DNA of 64,000 nucleotides from Methylobacterium sp. (GCA_020252645.1 JADCCN010000006.1:1-64000); one strand, 5' to 3'; positions 36,939 through 46,598 are shown, numbered from the stretch's first letter. Numbers and translations: made by a program. Notes: a model not told the origin generated them from the letters alone.

Positions 36939-37937
36939 TCAGGACGAGCCGATCAGGATGCCCACGGCGAGCACCAGCGCCCCTCCGACAATCACCTGCA
37001 TGATGGAGCGGATGAACGGCGTTTCCATGTATTTCGTGCGGATCCAGGCGATGGCCACCAGTTCCACCGCCACGATGGCCGCGGCGAGCGAGGTCGCGAT
37101 CCAGAAGGCGTTCGGCACGGAGTTCGGCACGAGATAGGGCAATGTATGGCAGAGGCCGCCCACGGTGGTCATCACCCCGCAGGCAATGCCGCGAAGCCAG
37201 GGCGAGCCGCGACCGGAAATCTTCCCGTCATCGCTCATCGCTTCCGTGATGCCCATGGAAATGCCAGCGCCGATGGAAGCCGCAAGGCCCACCAGGAAAG
37301 TCTCCCAGTTGTTCTTGGTCGCGAAGGCGGCCGCGAAGAGCGGCGCAAGCGTGGAGACCGAACCATCGATCAGCCCGGCGAGTCCCGGCTGCACATAGGT
37401 CAGCACGAACCGGCGGTGGCTCGCGGCCTTTTCGCCTTCCACGGCCTCTTGGGTGATGAGTTCACCCTCGAGCCGCTCGGCCTTTTTCTCATGGCCGCGC
37501 TCGATCTCCGCGAGGTTCAGGAACATTTCGCGCAGGCGCGTGTCGAGCGCCTGCGCGGCGGCGCGATCGTAGAAATTCGCGGCCTGGATTTCCATCAGCG
37601 CGGCTTCGGCGCGCATCTGCTCGGGTTTCAGGTTCTTGGTCCACCACATCGGGCGGCGGGTGAGGAAGTCGCTCACATCCTCCCGGCGGATGGGCGGAAG
37701 ATGCTCGCCGAACCGCTGGCGATAAAGATCATAGAGCATCGCGCGATGGCCGCGCTCTTCCTCCGCCATGCCTTCGAAGAGCCGTGCGGAGGCCGGAAAT
37801 TCCGTCGCGCAGGCCTCGGCGAAGCTCTGGTAGATGCGGCTGTCCTCTTCCTCGTTGGCGATGGCCAGCGCCAGAACCTCGCGCTCCGTGAGTTCGGCGA
37901 CGCGCTTGCGCGTGGAAAACACCGACAGGAACCCCAT
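36939..37937 (-). CDS. mbfA: Membrane-bound ferritin MbfA (erythrin-VIT1 iron exporter)
   Basis: 332 aa. The N-terminal erythrin domain carries diiron Glu/His motifs (LAIANEEEDSRIYQSFAEAC, MAEEERGHRAMLYDLYRQRF, LMEIQAANFYDRAA, EIERGHEKKAERLEGE). The C-terminal VIT1-like membrane domain starts QPGLAGLIDGSVSTLAPLFA and has about five segments. In Bradyrhizobium and Agrobacterium this fusion exports iron, protects against peroxide and is repressed by Irr when iron is low. A matching palindrome lies 41 bp upstream. Length equals the known proteins. Confidence 0.93.
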   Translation of the reverse strand: MGFLSVFSTRKRVAELTEREVLALAIANEEEDSRIYQSFAEACATEFPASARLFEGMAEEERGHRAMLYDLYRQRFGEHLPPIRREDVSDFLTRRPMWWTKNLKPEQMRAEAALMEIQAANFYDRAAAQALDTRLREMFLNLAEIERGHEKKAERLEGELITQEAVEGEKAASHRRFVLTYVQPGLAGLIDGSVSTLAPLFAAAFATKNNWETFLVGLAASIGAGISMGITEAMSDDGKISGRGSPWLRGIACGVMTTVGGLCHTLPYLVPNSVPNAFWIATSLAAAIVAVELVAIAWIRTKYMETPFIRSIMQVIVGGALVLAVGILIGSS

Positions 37938-37977
37938 CGCGATACCTCATTTCCTGGCCTGTGAAAGCCGCCTATTG

Positions 37978-37994
37978 TTTCGAATGATTCTAAA
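37978..37994. promoter_or_regulatory. ICE-type Irr box upstream of mbfA
   Basis: TTTCGAATGATTCTAAA (minus strand TTTAGAATCATTCGAAA), a 17-bp palindrome with one mismatch to TTTAGAA-N3-TTCTAAA, the iron control element bound by Irr in Rhizobiales. It lies 41 bp from the mbfA start, a position suited to repression. Confidence 0.75.
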
Positions 37995-38202
37995 CTAGGC
38001 AAGTCCAACGTGGCTTTGCGAGCGAATCAATCACGCCGGGCGAGATTTTTCTGTCCCGAGCGGCGCCATTCGGCAAATCCGTGTCGCGCAAGCCGCAACA
38101 AGAGAAAGACATTCTGCTTGCGAGGCTCGGGCGTTCGGTATATCGAATTGTTCGTCAAAAGGAACGTTTCGTTCTTCAATGCAACTTCGCTGGAGCCCGC
38201 CA

Positions 38203-39180
38203 ATGACCCCCTCCCTTTCCCGCCGCCACGCCCTCGGTGTCATTCTTGGCGGCGCGATCGCCGCACCCTCGGTACTGCGCGCGCAGGCCATCCGGGAAAT
38301 CCGCATCGACTGGGCGACCTACAACCCGCTGAGCCTCATCCTGCGCGACCGGAAGCTTCTCGAAAAGGAGTTCGAGAAAGACAACATCGCGATCCGCTGG
38401 GTGCAATCGGCCGGCTCGAACAAGGCGCTGGAATTCCTCAATGCCGGCTCGATCGATTTCGGCTCCACGGCCGGTGCCGCCGCCCTGCTCGGCAGGATCA
38501 ATGGCAACCCCATCCAGTCCATCTCGGTGTTCTCGCGCCCGGAATGGACCGCCCTTGTCACGAAGCCCGGCAAGGGCGTCGAGAAGGTGGCGGATCTCAA
38601 AGGCAAGTCGATCGCGGTGACGCGCGGCACCGATCCGCATATCTTTCTTATCCGGGCGCTGGCCGAAGCCGGCCTGAAGGAGCGTGATGCGCGCCTCGTG
38701 CTGCTGCAGCATGCCGATGGCCGCACGGCGCTCGCCCGCGGCGATGTGGATGCCTGGGCGGGCCTCGACCCGCTGATGGCTGCCGCCGAACTCGAGGATG
38801 GTGCGACCTTGTTCCACCGCAAGCCCGAGCATAACACCTGGGGCATCCTGAACACGCCGACCGCCTTCGCCGAAAAGAACCCGGAAATCGTGAAGCGCGT
38901 GATCAATGTCTATGAAGCGGCCCGCAAGGCCGCTTTGGCCGATATCAAGCCCGTCGAGGCCGCGCTCGTGGCGGCTGCCCGCCTGCCGGAGCCGGTGATT
39001 GCCCGGCAACTGACCCGCACCGATCTTTCGACCAGCGTGATCGGCAAGGTGCAGGCCGAGACCATCACCGCCGCCGGGGTGGCGCTGCAGGAAGCGGGCG
39101 TGATCAAGGCGGATATTGACGTGAAGGGGGTTGTCGCCTCCCTCATCGAGCCCAGGTTCACGGCGCATCTCGCCGCCTGA
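38203..39180 (+). CDS. ABC transporter substrate-binding protein, aliphatic sulfonate/NitT-TauT type
   Basis: 325 aa from MTPSLSRRHALGVILGGAIA; the twin-Arg motif and the AQA cleavage region suggest Tat export. The SsuA-like fold is seen in WATYNPLSLILRDRKLLEKE, IRWVQSAGSNKALEFLNAGS, IDFGSTAGAAALLGRING and KGKSIAVTRGTDPHIFLIRA. Related proteins bind alkanesulfonates, taurine or nitrate; the exact ligand cannot be read from sequence. First gene of SBP-permease-ATPase, followed by OsmC and a membrane protein in one run. Confidence 0.9.
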   Translation: MTPSLSRRHALGVILGGAIAAPSVLRAQAIREIRIDWATYNPLSLILRDRKLLEKEFEKDNIAIRWVQSAGSNKALEFLNAGSIDFGSTAGAAALLGRINGNPIQSISVFSRPEWTALVTKPGKGVEKVADLKGKSIAVTRGTDPHIFLIRALAEAGLKERDARLVLLQHADGRTALARGDVDAWAGLDPLMAAAELEDGATLFHRKPEHNTWGILNTPTAFAEKNPEIVKRVINVYEAARKAALADIKPVEAALVAAARLPEPVIARQLTRTDLSTSVIGKVQAETITAAGVALQEAGVIKADIDVKGVVASLIEPRFTAHLAA

Positions 39181-39197
39181 AAAGGAGAGACCATCCT

Positions 39198-40031
39198 GTG
39201 AGCGACATCCCGCTTGCGTCGCAGCGCGCTGAAACTGCGTCGGGCCCCGCCCGGCGCGCTTTCGCCTGGAAAGGCTGGATCGGCCTGATCCTTCCCGTTC
39301 TGCTCGCCATCGGCCTCGAATGGGGTGTGAGTCTCGGCTGGCTGGAGGGACGCTTCACGCCGCCCCCCTCCAAGATCGCGGCCACGCTGGGCGAACTCAT
39401 CGCTTCCGGCGAATGGTTCCGCCATGCGCTGGCGACCGGCGGGCGCGTGGGCCTCGGCTTCCTGTTCGGCGCGGGCGCGGGCATCGTGCTCGGCACGCTC
39501 TCCGGCGCGGTTCCCGTCATCCGCCGTCTCATCGACCCCACGATCCAGGCCCTGCGCGCGGTGCCCTCCATCGCCTGGGTGCCCTTGTTCATCCTGTGGT
39601 TCGGCATTTTCGAGACGTCGAAAATCACCCTGATTGCCGTCGGCGTGTTTTTCCCCGTCTATCTCGGTGTGCTCGGTGCCGTGCTCTCGATCGATCGCAA
39701 GGTGATCGAGGTGGGGCGCGTCTTCCGCCTTTCGAAGCTGGAAACCGGGCGCCGCATCCTGCTGCCTGCGACTCTTCCGGCGCTGGTCACATCGCTCCGC
39801 GCCGGCCTCGGCCTTGGCTGGATGTTCGTGGTCGCGGCGGAGATCATGGGTGCCAGCGAAGGCCTCGGCTTCCTGCTGGTCGATGGCCAGCAGGTCGGCC
39901 GCTCCGATCTCATCGTCTCGGCGATCCTCTCCTTCGCCTTTCTCGGCTTCCTCACGGATGCCTTGCTTGCTGCTGCCACGAGGCCCTTCCTGCGCTGGCG
40001 CGACGACCTCTCGACCACCGAGAAGAACTGA
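39198..40031 (+). CDS. ABC transporter permease, SsuC/NitT-TauT type
   Basis: 277 aa, six hydrophobic segments. The EAA loop that contacts the ATPase is EVGRVFRLSKLETGRRILLP followed by ATLPALVTSLRAGLGLGWMF. The first 30 residues form a Ser/Ala-rich cytoplasmic tail. 17 bp after the binding-protein gene and 14 bp before the ATPase gene. Confidence 0.92.
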   Translation: MSDIPLASQRAETASGPARRAFAWKGWIGLILPVLLAIGLEWGVSLGWLEGRFTPPPSKIAATLGELIASGEWFRHALATGGRVGLGFLFGAGAGIVLGTLSGAVPVIRRLIDPTIQALRAVPSIAWVPLFILWFGIFETSKITLIAVGVFFPVYLGVLGAVLSIDRKVIEVGRVFRLSKLETGRRILLPATLPALVTSLRAGLGLGWMFVVAAEIMGASEGLGFLLVDGQQVGRSDLIVSAILSFAFLGFLTDALLAAATRPFLRWRDDLSTTEKN

Positions 40032-40045
40032 GGGGAGAAGGTCTG

Positions 40046-40831
40046 ATGCTGAAACTGGATTGCGTGTCGCGCATCTTCCCCGGCGGCCAGGAAGCCTTGC
40101 GCAACATCGCGCTCGCCATCGCACAGGGCGAGATCGTGGCGATGGTCGGCGGCTCGGGCTGCGGCAAGACCACGCTGCTGCGGCTCGTGGCGGGGCTCGA
40201 TGCGCCTTCGGCCGGCACCATCGAACTTGATGGCGCCGATCTGCATGAACCCTCGGCGGATGTCGGGATCATCTTCCAGGAGCCGCGCCTGCTGCCCTGG
40301 CTCAGCGTGGCGGATAACATCGCCTTCGGCATCGCGCATCTGCCCAGGGCGGAACGCGAGGCGCGTGTGGGCCGCGCGCTTTTGCGCATCGGCCTTGCCG
40401 GCTACGAGACGCGCTGGCCGCGCGAACTTTCGGGCGGGCAGGCCCAGCGCGTGGCGATCGCCCGCGCACTCGTCACCCAGCCCAAGGTGCTGCTGCTCGA
40501 CGAACCCTTCTCGGCGCTCGACGCCTTCACGCGCGCTTCCCTGCATGAGCATCTGCTCGCCTTGTGGGAGACGGATCGCGTGAGCCTGCTGATCGTCACG
40601 CATGATGTGGACGAGGCGGTCACCCTCGCGGACCGCATCGTGGTGATGCAGCCGAAGCCCGGCCGCATCTTCACCGAAATCGGCGTCGATCTCCCCCGCC
40701 CGCGCGACCGGCGCTCCGACGAATTCCATGCGTTAAGCCGTCGCGTGCTCGATGCGCTTGACGGATCGCTCACGGAAGGCCAATCCAGCCCCGCGCCCGG
40801 CAAGAACGAAACCGCCGCCTTCTGGTGGTAG
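40046..40831 (+). CDS. ABC transporter ATP-binding protein, SsuB/NitT-TauT type
   Basis: 261 aa from MLKLDCVSRIFPGG; the ORF upstream of it is a shadow of the permease. Walker A MVGGSGCGKTTLLRLVAGLD, Q-loop IIFQEPRLLPWLSVADNIAF, signature ELSGGQAQRVAIARALVTQP, Walker B VLLLDEPFSALDAFTR and the switch His in LLIVTHDVDEAV are all present. It energises the import module with its two upstream genes. Ends in TAG. Confidence 0.94.
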   Translation: MLKLDCVSRIFPGGQEALRNIALAIAQGEIVAMVGGSGCGKTTLLRLVAGLDAPSAGTIELDGADLHEPSADVGIIFQEPRLLPWLSVADNIAFGIAHLPRAEREARVGRALLRIGLAGYETRWPRELSGGQAQRVAIARALVTQPKVLLLDEPFSALDAFTRASLHEHLLALWETDRVSLLIVTHDVDEAVTLADRIVVMQPKPGRIFTEIGVDLPRPRDRRSDEFHALSRRVLDALDGSLTEGQSSPAPGKNETAAFWW

Positions 40832-40848
40832 GCCGGCCGATGAGGTGA

Positions 40849-41376
40849 ATGATGTCCGAGACCGTGATCGACGCCGAAGCCCTCCGCGCATTGCAGGCGC
40901 CGCTGAAGGCGAAATATCGCGAGGATCAGAACGCCGCGATCATCACCCTTCGCGCCAGGGGCGAGATTGACGAGGCGAAAATCGCCTGCAAGCTCGAAAC
41001 GGGTCGCGCGATTGCGGAAGCGGGCCTTCATCCGCTCACGGGTGGTTCGGGCGCGGAACTCTGCTCGGGCGACATGCTGCTTGAAGCGCTCGTCGCCTGT
41101 GCCGGCGTGACGCTGAAGGCCGTTTCCACCGCGCTCAACATTCCCCTGCGCGCGGGCCACGTGATCGCCGAGGGCGATCTTGATTTCCGCGGCACGCTCG
41201 GCGTGGACAAGGAAGCCCCGGTGGGCTTCAAGGCGATCCGCCTTGTCTTCAGGCTCGATACCGATGCGAGCGAGGAGCAGATCGCCCAGCTCATCAAGCT
41301 GACGGAACGCTATTGCGTGGTGTTCCAGACGTTGCGCAACCCTGCCGCCTCGAGTGTGCAGGTCGAGCGCGTCTGA
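40849..41376 (+). CDS. OsmC family peroxidase-like protein
   Basis: 175 aa (tandem ATGs at 40849 and 40852). The two redox Cys positions of OsmC proteins are visible: LLEALVACAGVTLKAVS and ERYCVVFQTLRNPA. OsmC/Ohr proteins reduce organic or sulfur-based peroxides with thiol partners. The link to a sulfonate-type importer suggests handling of reactive sulfur or of sulfonate breakdown products; that is inference. It overlaps the next gene by ATGA at its stop. Confidence 0.88.
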   Translation: MMSETVIDAEALRALQAPLKAKYREDQNAAIITLRARGEIDEAKIACKLETGRAIAEAGLHPLTGGSGAELCSGDMLLEALVACAGVTLKAVSTALNIPLRAGHVIAEGDLDFRGTLGVDKEAPVGFKAIRLVFRLDTDASEEQIAQLIKLTERYCVVFQTLRNPAASSVQVERV

Positions 41377-42161
41377 TGCTCGCGGAAGCTTCGCTTCTGC
41401 TTCTTTCGAAAATGGGGGTCGCCGCGACGATTGTCGTGGGGGTTTCGATCATTGCTGAAAAATCGAGGCCGTTCCTCGCCGCCATGGTGGCGACCCTGCC
41501 GGTTTCGGCCGGTCCGGCCTTCGCCTTCCTTGCGATGGGCCATGACGATGCCTTCATGGCAAAGGCGCTGGCAGGCGGTCTTGTCACCAATATGGCGCTG
41601 GGCTTCTACATCACCACCTATGGCTGGCTGGCCCAGCGCCATTCGGTTTTGCCGGCGCTGGGCGCGGCCTTCCTCCTGTGGTTCGCCGCGGCCTTCGCGC
41701 TGAAGCAGCTGCCCTGGACCCTGCCGACAGCGCTTCTGGCGAATGTCCTGGTCTATGCCGCGCTGATCGGCCTCACGCGGCATTTTCTTGCCGCACGGGC
41801 GGGTGCCCTGCCGCCCCGGCCCTGGTTTGCGCTGCCCCTGCGCGCGCTGGGCGTTTCCGCGCTGGTGGCGGCGATCACGCTGCTGAGCGATGTGCTCGGC
41901 CCCTATGGCTCCGGCTGGCTCGCGGTGTTCCCGGTCGTGCTGTCGAGCCTGATCGCGATCCTCCATCCGCGCATTGGCGGCCCGGCAACCGCCGCCATGA
42001 TCGTCAGTGGCCTGCCGGGCATGGTGGGCTTTGCGATCGCGCTTGCGGCCGCCTCGATCCTTTCCGAGCCGATCGGGCGCTACGCGGCGCTGGCGGCGGG
42101 GCTTCTCATCACGCTGATCTGGAATGGCGCGCTGGTTCTGCTGCGCGGCAGGCAGGACTAG
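41376..42161 (+). CDS. Integral membrane protein of unknown function
   Basis: 261 aa from the ATG that overlaps the osmC stop. About eight hydrophobic segments in two similar halves; FLAAMVATLPVSAGPAFAFL and LIAILHPRIGGPATAAMIVS sit at equivalent places and look like re-entrant loops. No domain recognised. Cotranscribed with the ABC importer and OsmC. Its TAG stop is the first three bases of a palindromic repeat. Confidence 0.75.
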   Translation: MLAEASLLLLSKMGVAATIVVGVSIIAEKSRPFLAAMVATLPVSAGPAFAFLAMGHDDAFMAKALAGGLVTNMALGFYITTYGWLAQRHSVLPALGAAFLLWFAAAFALKQLPWTLPTALLANVLVYAALIGLTRHFLAARAGALPPRPWFALPLRALGVSALVAAITLLSDVLGPYGSGWLAVFPVVLSSLIAILHPRIGGPATAAMIVSGLPGMVGFAIALAAASILSEPIGRYAALAAGLLITLIWNGALVLLRGRQD

Positions 42162-42262
42162 AGCATGCTGTGAAAAAGTGGAATCCGGTTTTTCACAAAA
42201 AAGCATGCGATGATAATAAGGTAAGAGCATGATGTGCTTCCGTCTGAACACATCATGCTCTA
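42159..42262 (+). repeat. Palindromic repeat, subfamily B, between convergent genes
   Basis: 104 bp, TAGAGCATGCTGTGAAAAAG ... AACACATCATGCTCTA, flanked by C and G so that CTAG stands at both ends, as in the IS5 insertion. Hairpin 1 is GAGCATGC-TGTGAAAAA / TTTTTCACA-GCATGC around GTGGAATCCGG; hairpin 2 is GAGCATGATGTG / CACATCATGCTC. The left TAG is the stop of the membrane-protein gene. Confidence 0.88.
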
Positions 42263-42282
42263 GCCCTGAAACAAGCTTCGCG

Positions 42283-45200
42283 TTACTCCGCAGCCTGCCG
42301 CATCCCCGGCATTTCGGAGCGGAATTCCGCCAGAAGGCCCGCTTCGGCGGCGTCGGCTTCCGCGGCATTCTTCGCCCGCACATGGCCGAAACCACGAATC
42401 CGCTGCGGCAGGCCGGCAATCTCCACCGCCAGCGGATGCTTTGCCGGCGTCAGGCCCTTTGCGAGCTCATCGAGGCGCGCGAGGAAGGTTTCGATGCGCG
42501 CCCGCTCGTCCCTGCGTTCGGCCGAATAGCCAAAGATGTCGAATGCCGTGCCGCGCAGGCTCTTGAGTTTTGCCAGCACGCCGAAGGCGCTCATCATCCA
42601 TGGGCCGAAGCTCGTCTTCATCGGCAGGCCGGTGGAGGGATGCTTCCGGCCCAGCAGTGGCGGCGCGAGGTGGAAGGTGATCTTCATGTCCTCGCCATCG
42701 AAGGCATCGCGCAATTGCTGGCGGAAGGCCGGGGCCGCGTAGAGCCGTGCGACCTCGTATTCGTCCTTGTAGGCCATCAGCTTGAAGAGCGAGCGCGCGG
42801 CAGCATCGGTGAGGGCAGTCTGGCCCGGCACCATTTCGGCCTCGCGCGCCCGAAGCTTGCTGATCGCGTCGGCATAGCGCCCGGCATAAGCGGTGTTCTG
42901 GTAATCCGTGAGGAAGGCCACGCGCCGGGCAATGGCCTCGTCCAGCGTCGTCGAGATCGTCTGGGCCGGACTGGGCCGAGAGAGCTCGAGAATCTGCCCC
43001 AGCAGGGCCGGCTCATGCGCCACCGCGCGGCCCCAGCGGAAGGCCTCGAGGTTCATCTTCACCGCTTCGCCATTAAGGTCGATGGCGCGCTCGATCGACG
43101 CCGCATTCAGCGGCACGCCGCCCTTCTGGTAGGCATAGCCGAGGAGGAACATGTTCGCGGCGATGGATTGCCCGAACAAGGTCACCGCGATCTTCGAGGC
43201 ATCGATGAAGAAGGCGCGATCCTTGCCCGCCGCGCTGGCGATGCCGCGCTTCAGGCGCTCGGAAGGCAGCGAGTAATCCGGGTTGCGGGTGAAATCGCCG
43301 GGGAGGATCTCGGCGGTATTCACGACGAAGGTCGTGCCGGCCGTCTTTGTGGCCGCGAGCACCTTCTTCGAGCCGGACACCACGAGATCGCAGCCGAGGA
43401 TGAGATCGGCCATGCCGGCGGAAATACGGATCGCGTGGATATCCTCCGGCGATTTCGCGAGGCGCACATGGGAGTAAACCGCGCCACCCTTCTGCGCGAG
43501 CCCGGCCATGTCGATCATGCCGCAGCCGCGATGCTCGAGATGTGCCGCCATGCCGAGGATCGCACCGATGGTGACGACACCCGTGCCACCGACGCCGGTG
43601 ACGATGCCCGACCACGGCTCATGCTCCAGCGACGGCAGAACCGGATCGGGCAGAACCGGCATCGTGAAGCCGGATGCCCGGGCCGCGAGCTTCTTCGGCC
43701 GCGCGCCGGAAACGGTCACGAAACTGGGGCAGAAGCCATCGACGCAAGAATAATCCTTGTTGCAATTGGATTGATCGATCTTGCGCTTGCGACCGAATTC
43801 GGTCTCGACCGGCTGGACGGAGACGCAGTTCGAAGCCTTGCCGCAATCACCGCAGCCCTCGCAGACCAGCTCGTTGATGAGCACGCGCTTGTCAGGGTCG
43901 GGCATCAGGCCGCGCTTGCGGCGGCGACGCTTCTCGGCGGCACAGGTCTGATCATAGATCATCACCGTCACGCCGGGAATTCCGGCGAGCTCGCGCTGCA
44001 CCACCATCAGTTCGGAGCGGTGGTGGAAGCTGGCACCGGCGGGCCAGGAATAGCGGTGATCGTATTTCTCCGGCTCATCCGAGACGACCGCAATCCGCTC
44101 CACACCTTCCGCGCGCACCTGCCGGGCAATCGCATCCGGCGTGAGGTTGCCCTCATGCGGCTGGCCACCGGTCATGGCGACGGCGTCATTGAACAGGATC
44201 TTGTAGGTGATGTTCGTCCTGGTCGCGATGGACCAGCGCAGCGCCAGCGCGCCGGAATGGTTGTAGGTGCCATCACCGAGGTTCTGGAACACGTGCTTGC
44301 GGGTGGAGAAGGTCGATTCGCCCACCCAGTTCGCGCCCTCGCCGCCCATCTGGGTCACGCCCTCGGTGTTCCGGTCCATCCAGCTCACCATGAAATGGCA
44401 GCCGATGCCGGCATAGGCGCGGCCCTCTTCGGGCACCTTGGTCGAGGTGTTGTGCGGGCAGCCCGAGCAGAAATAAGGCGTGCGCACGGCGATATCCGCC
44501 GTCTCCGCCAGCGTCTTCTGCGCCTGGCGAAGCCGCTCGACGCGGGCGGCGAGATCCGGGTTCGGATGGTAACCGAGGACACGCTCGCCCAGAGCAATGG
44601 CGATATCATTGGGGTCCAGCGCGCCTTTCACGGGGAAGAGCCACTCGCCCCTCTCGTCGCGCTTGCCGATCACGGCCGGCTGGTTCGCCGTGCCGTAAAG
44701 CTCCTCGCGCACCTGCACCTCGATGAGGCTGCGCTTCTCCTCGACCACCATGATGAGATCGAGCCCTTGCGCGAAATCCTGCAATTCGCGCTGGCTGATC
44801 GGCCAGGGCGAGCCCAGCTTGTAGAGGCGGATGCCGAGCTGATTGGCCTTCCGTTCATCGAAGCCGAGATCGTCGAAGGCCTGGCGCGTATCAAGATAGC
44901 TCTTGCCGGTGGTGATGATGCCGATCTTCGGCGTGGCTCCGCCGGTCGTGATGAAATGGTTCAGGTTGTTGGCGCGGATGAAGGCCACGGCCGCCGCACG
45001 CTTGAACTCATGCAGACGCGCCTCCTGCTCCAGGAAGCCGTCACGCGGGCGGATGTTCAGCCCTCCCGGCGGGAAGGCGAAATCATCCGGCACGATGATC
45101 TTCACGCGGTCGATGGAGCCATCCACCGAGGCGGTCGATTCGATGTTGTCCTTCACGCATTTGAGCGCGGTCCACGCGCCGGTGAAGCGGCTCATCGCAT

Positions 45201-45777
45201 AGCCGTAGAGGCCGTAATCGAGGATTTCCTGCACGCCCGCGGGGTTCAGGATCGGCACCATCAGATCGAGGAAATGGAACTCGGATTGATGCGCCGTGGT
45301 GGAACTCTCGGCCGTGTGGTCGTCACCCATCAGCGCGAGCACGCCACCATGCTTCGAGGTGCCCGCAAGGTTCGCATGGCGGAACACATCGCCGCAGCGG
45401 TCGACGCCCGGCCCCTTGCCATACCACATGGCAAAGACGCCATCATATTTCCCCTCGCCGCGCATCTCGGCCTGCTGGGTGCCCCAGACGGCGGTGGCCG
45501 CGAGATCCTCGTTGAGGCCGGGCTCGAAGCGGATATTCGATTGTTCGAAAAGCTTCTTTGCGCGGAGGAAGTTCTGGTCGAGGCCACCCAAGGGCGAACC
45601 GCGATAGCCGGAAATGAAACCCGCGGTATTCAGCCCCGCGCGGCGGTCTCGTTCGCGTTGCATCAGCAGCATGCGCGTGACGGCCTGCGCGCCATTGAGG
45701 AAGACAGGCCCCTGCGCGAGGTCATATTTGTCTTCCAGCGTAACGTGACGCAGCGGAAACGGCTCACCCATCGTCAC
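42283..45777 (-). CDS. Indolepyruvate ferredoxin oxidoreductase, fused alpha-beta chain
   Basis: 1164 aa. It decarboxylates indolepyruvate and related aryl-pyruvates to acyl-CoA with TPP and ferredoxin. N-terminal pyrimidine-binding part (NTAGFISGYRGSPLGGLDQN), TPP domain with CSGCPHNTSTKVPEEGRAYA and GGEGANWVGES, an Fe-S segment CEGCGDCGKASNCVS plus CNKDYSCVDGFC, and a C-terminal gamma domain (GVGGTGVVTIGAILGMAAHL). Classical IorA and IorB are joined here, as usual in Rhizobiales. Single gene with its own promoter region at 45778-45932. Confidence 0.93.
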   Translation of the reverse strand: MTMGEPFPLRHVTLEDKYDLAQGPVFLNGAQAVTRMLLMQRERDRRAGLNTAGFISGYRGSPLGGLDQNFLRAKKLFEQSNIRFEPGLNEDLAATAVWGTQQAEMRGEGKYDGVFAMWYGKGPGVDRCGDVFRHANLAGTSKHGGVLALMGDDHTAESSTTAHQSEFHFLDLMVPILNPAGVQEILDYGLYGYAMSRFTGAWTALKCVKDNIESTASVDGSIDRVKIIVPDDFAFPPGGLNIRPRDGFLEQEARLHEFKRAAAVAFIRANNLNHFITTGGATPKIGIITTGKSYLDTRQAFDDLGFDERKANQLGIRLYKLGSPWPISQRELQDFAQGLDLIMVVEEKRSLIEVQVREELYGTANQPAVIGKRDERGEWLFPVKGALDPNDIAIALGERVLGYHPNPDLAARVERLRQAQKTLAETADIAVRTPYFCSGCPHNTSTKVPEEGRAYAGIGCHFMVSWMDRNTEGVTQMGGEGANWVGESTFSTRKHVFQNLGDGTYNHSGALALRWSIATRTNITYKILFNDAVAMTGGQPHEGNLTPDAIARQVRAEGVERIAVVSDEPEKYDHRYSWPAGASFHHRSELMVVQRELAGIPGVTVMIYDQTCAAEKRRRRKRGLMPDPDKRVLINELVCEGCGDCGKASNCVSVQPVETEFGRKRKIDQSNCNKDYSCVDGFCPSFVTVSGARPKKLAARASGFTMPVLPDPVLPSLEHEPWSGIVTGVGGTGVVTIGAILGMAAHLEHRGCGMIDMAGLAQKGGAVYSHVRLAKSPEDIHAIRISAGMADLILGCDLVVSGSKKVLAATKTAGTTFVVNTAEILPGDFTRNPDYSLPSERLKRGIASAAGKDRAFFIDASKIAVTLFGQSIAANMFLLGYAYQKGGVPLNAASIERAIDLNGEAVKMNLEAFRWGRAVAHEPALLGQILELSRPSPAQTISTTLDEAIARRVAFLTDYQNTAYAGRYADAISKLRAREAEMVPGQTALTDAAARSLFKLMAYKDEYEVARLYAAPAFRQQLRDAFDGEDMKITFHLAPPLLGRKHPSTGLPMKTSFGPWMMSAFGVLAKLKSLRGTAFDIFGYSAERRDERARIETFLARLDELAKGLTPAKHPLAVEIAGLPQRIRGFGHVRAKNAAEADAAEAGLLAEFRSEMPGMRQAAE

Positions 45778-45932
45778 TCTCCCCTGTGAACGATCCGGAC
45801 GTTCTCGGCGCTTGTCCCGCGCCGCTGTGATCAGTATACGTCAGCATTACTGTCTTAACCAGCGGATTTGCGGTTCTCCAGGGCTTCCGCCATGTATTCG
45901 CCATCCTGATGCGTGAGGGATAGAAACTGCAC

Positions 45933-46598
45933 ATGAAACGGTCTCGATTCGCCCCTTTGTCAGCAATGAAATTGCGCGCCCTCCTGGCTTTCTTCGCCGT
46001 TTTCCTGCCTGCGCTGGCTGTAGCGCATCCGCATGTCTGGGTGACGGCGACGACAACCGTGGTGACGAAACCCGATGGCACCATCACCGCCATCAGGCAT
46101 CGCTGGACCTTCGACGAACCCTTTTCAGCCTATGCCGTGATGGGCATGGACAAGGACGGCGACGGGAAATTCAGCCGCGAGGAACTGGCGCCCTTCGCCA
46201 GGATCAACATGGAATCGCTGCACGAATATGGCTTCTTCACCAGCGTGAAGCAGGGCAAGAGCGCGATCGCCTTCTCCGATCCCGTGGATTACTGGCTCGA
46301 CCATGACGGCAAGGCGCTGATCCTGAATTTCACCCTGCCGGTGAAGGAAGGCGCGATGGTCGTGAAGGATGCGCGGCTCGAAGTGACCGACCCCTCCTTC
46401 TTCGTCTCCTTCGAATTCGCAAAGGATACACCGGTACGCGTGGAAGGTTCGAGCAAGAGTTGCAAGCCGCAATTGCGGCCGCCGCCGCCGGGTGTGTTCC
46501 AGCGCCTGTCGCAACTGGGCGAGAATGCCTTCAACAATGCCCTGCCCGGCGGGCTGGGGGTCGATTTTTCGACGCCTGTGACCTTCTCCTGCCCGTGA
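45933..46598 (+). CDS. DUF1007 family exported protein
   Basis: 221 aa with a signal peptide ending ALAVA and a mature start HPHVWVTATTTVVTKPDGTI, the DUF1007 hallmark; the N-terminal His residues suit metal binding. MDKDGDGKFSREELAPFARI is an EF-hand-like stretch. DUF1007 proteins pair with NicO/RcnA exporters, exactly as here (10 bp gap), so a periplasmic partner for nickel/cobalt handling is likely. I see no clear NikR or RcnR box upstream. Confidence 0.9.
   Translation: MKRSRFAPLSAMKLRALLAFFAVFLPALAVAHPHVWVTATTTVVTKPDGTITAIRHRWTFDEPFSAYAVMGMDKDGDGKFSREELAPFARINMESLHEYGFFTSVKQGKSAIAFSDPVDYWLDHDGKALILNFTLPVKEGAMVVKDARLEVTDPSFFVSFEFAKDTPVRVEGSSKSCKPQLRPPPPGVFQRLSQLGENAFNNALPGGLGVDFSTPVTFSCP

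Noticed and set aside
38162-38175. GGAACGTTTCGTTC as an operator for the sulfonate-type importer.
   Set aside because: The palindrome is short and imperfect and matches no regulator I know; left out as a feature.
42229-45789. A 1186-aa plus-strand ORF.
   Set aside because: Antisense shadow of the indolepyruvate oxidoreductase; low-complexity His/Arg/Ala composition and no motif.
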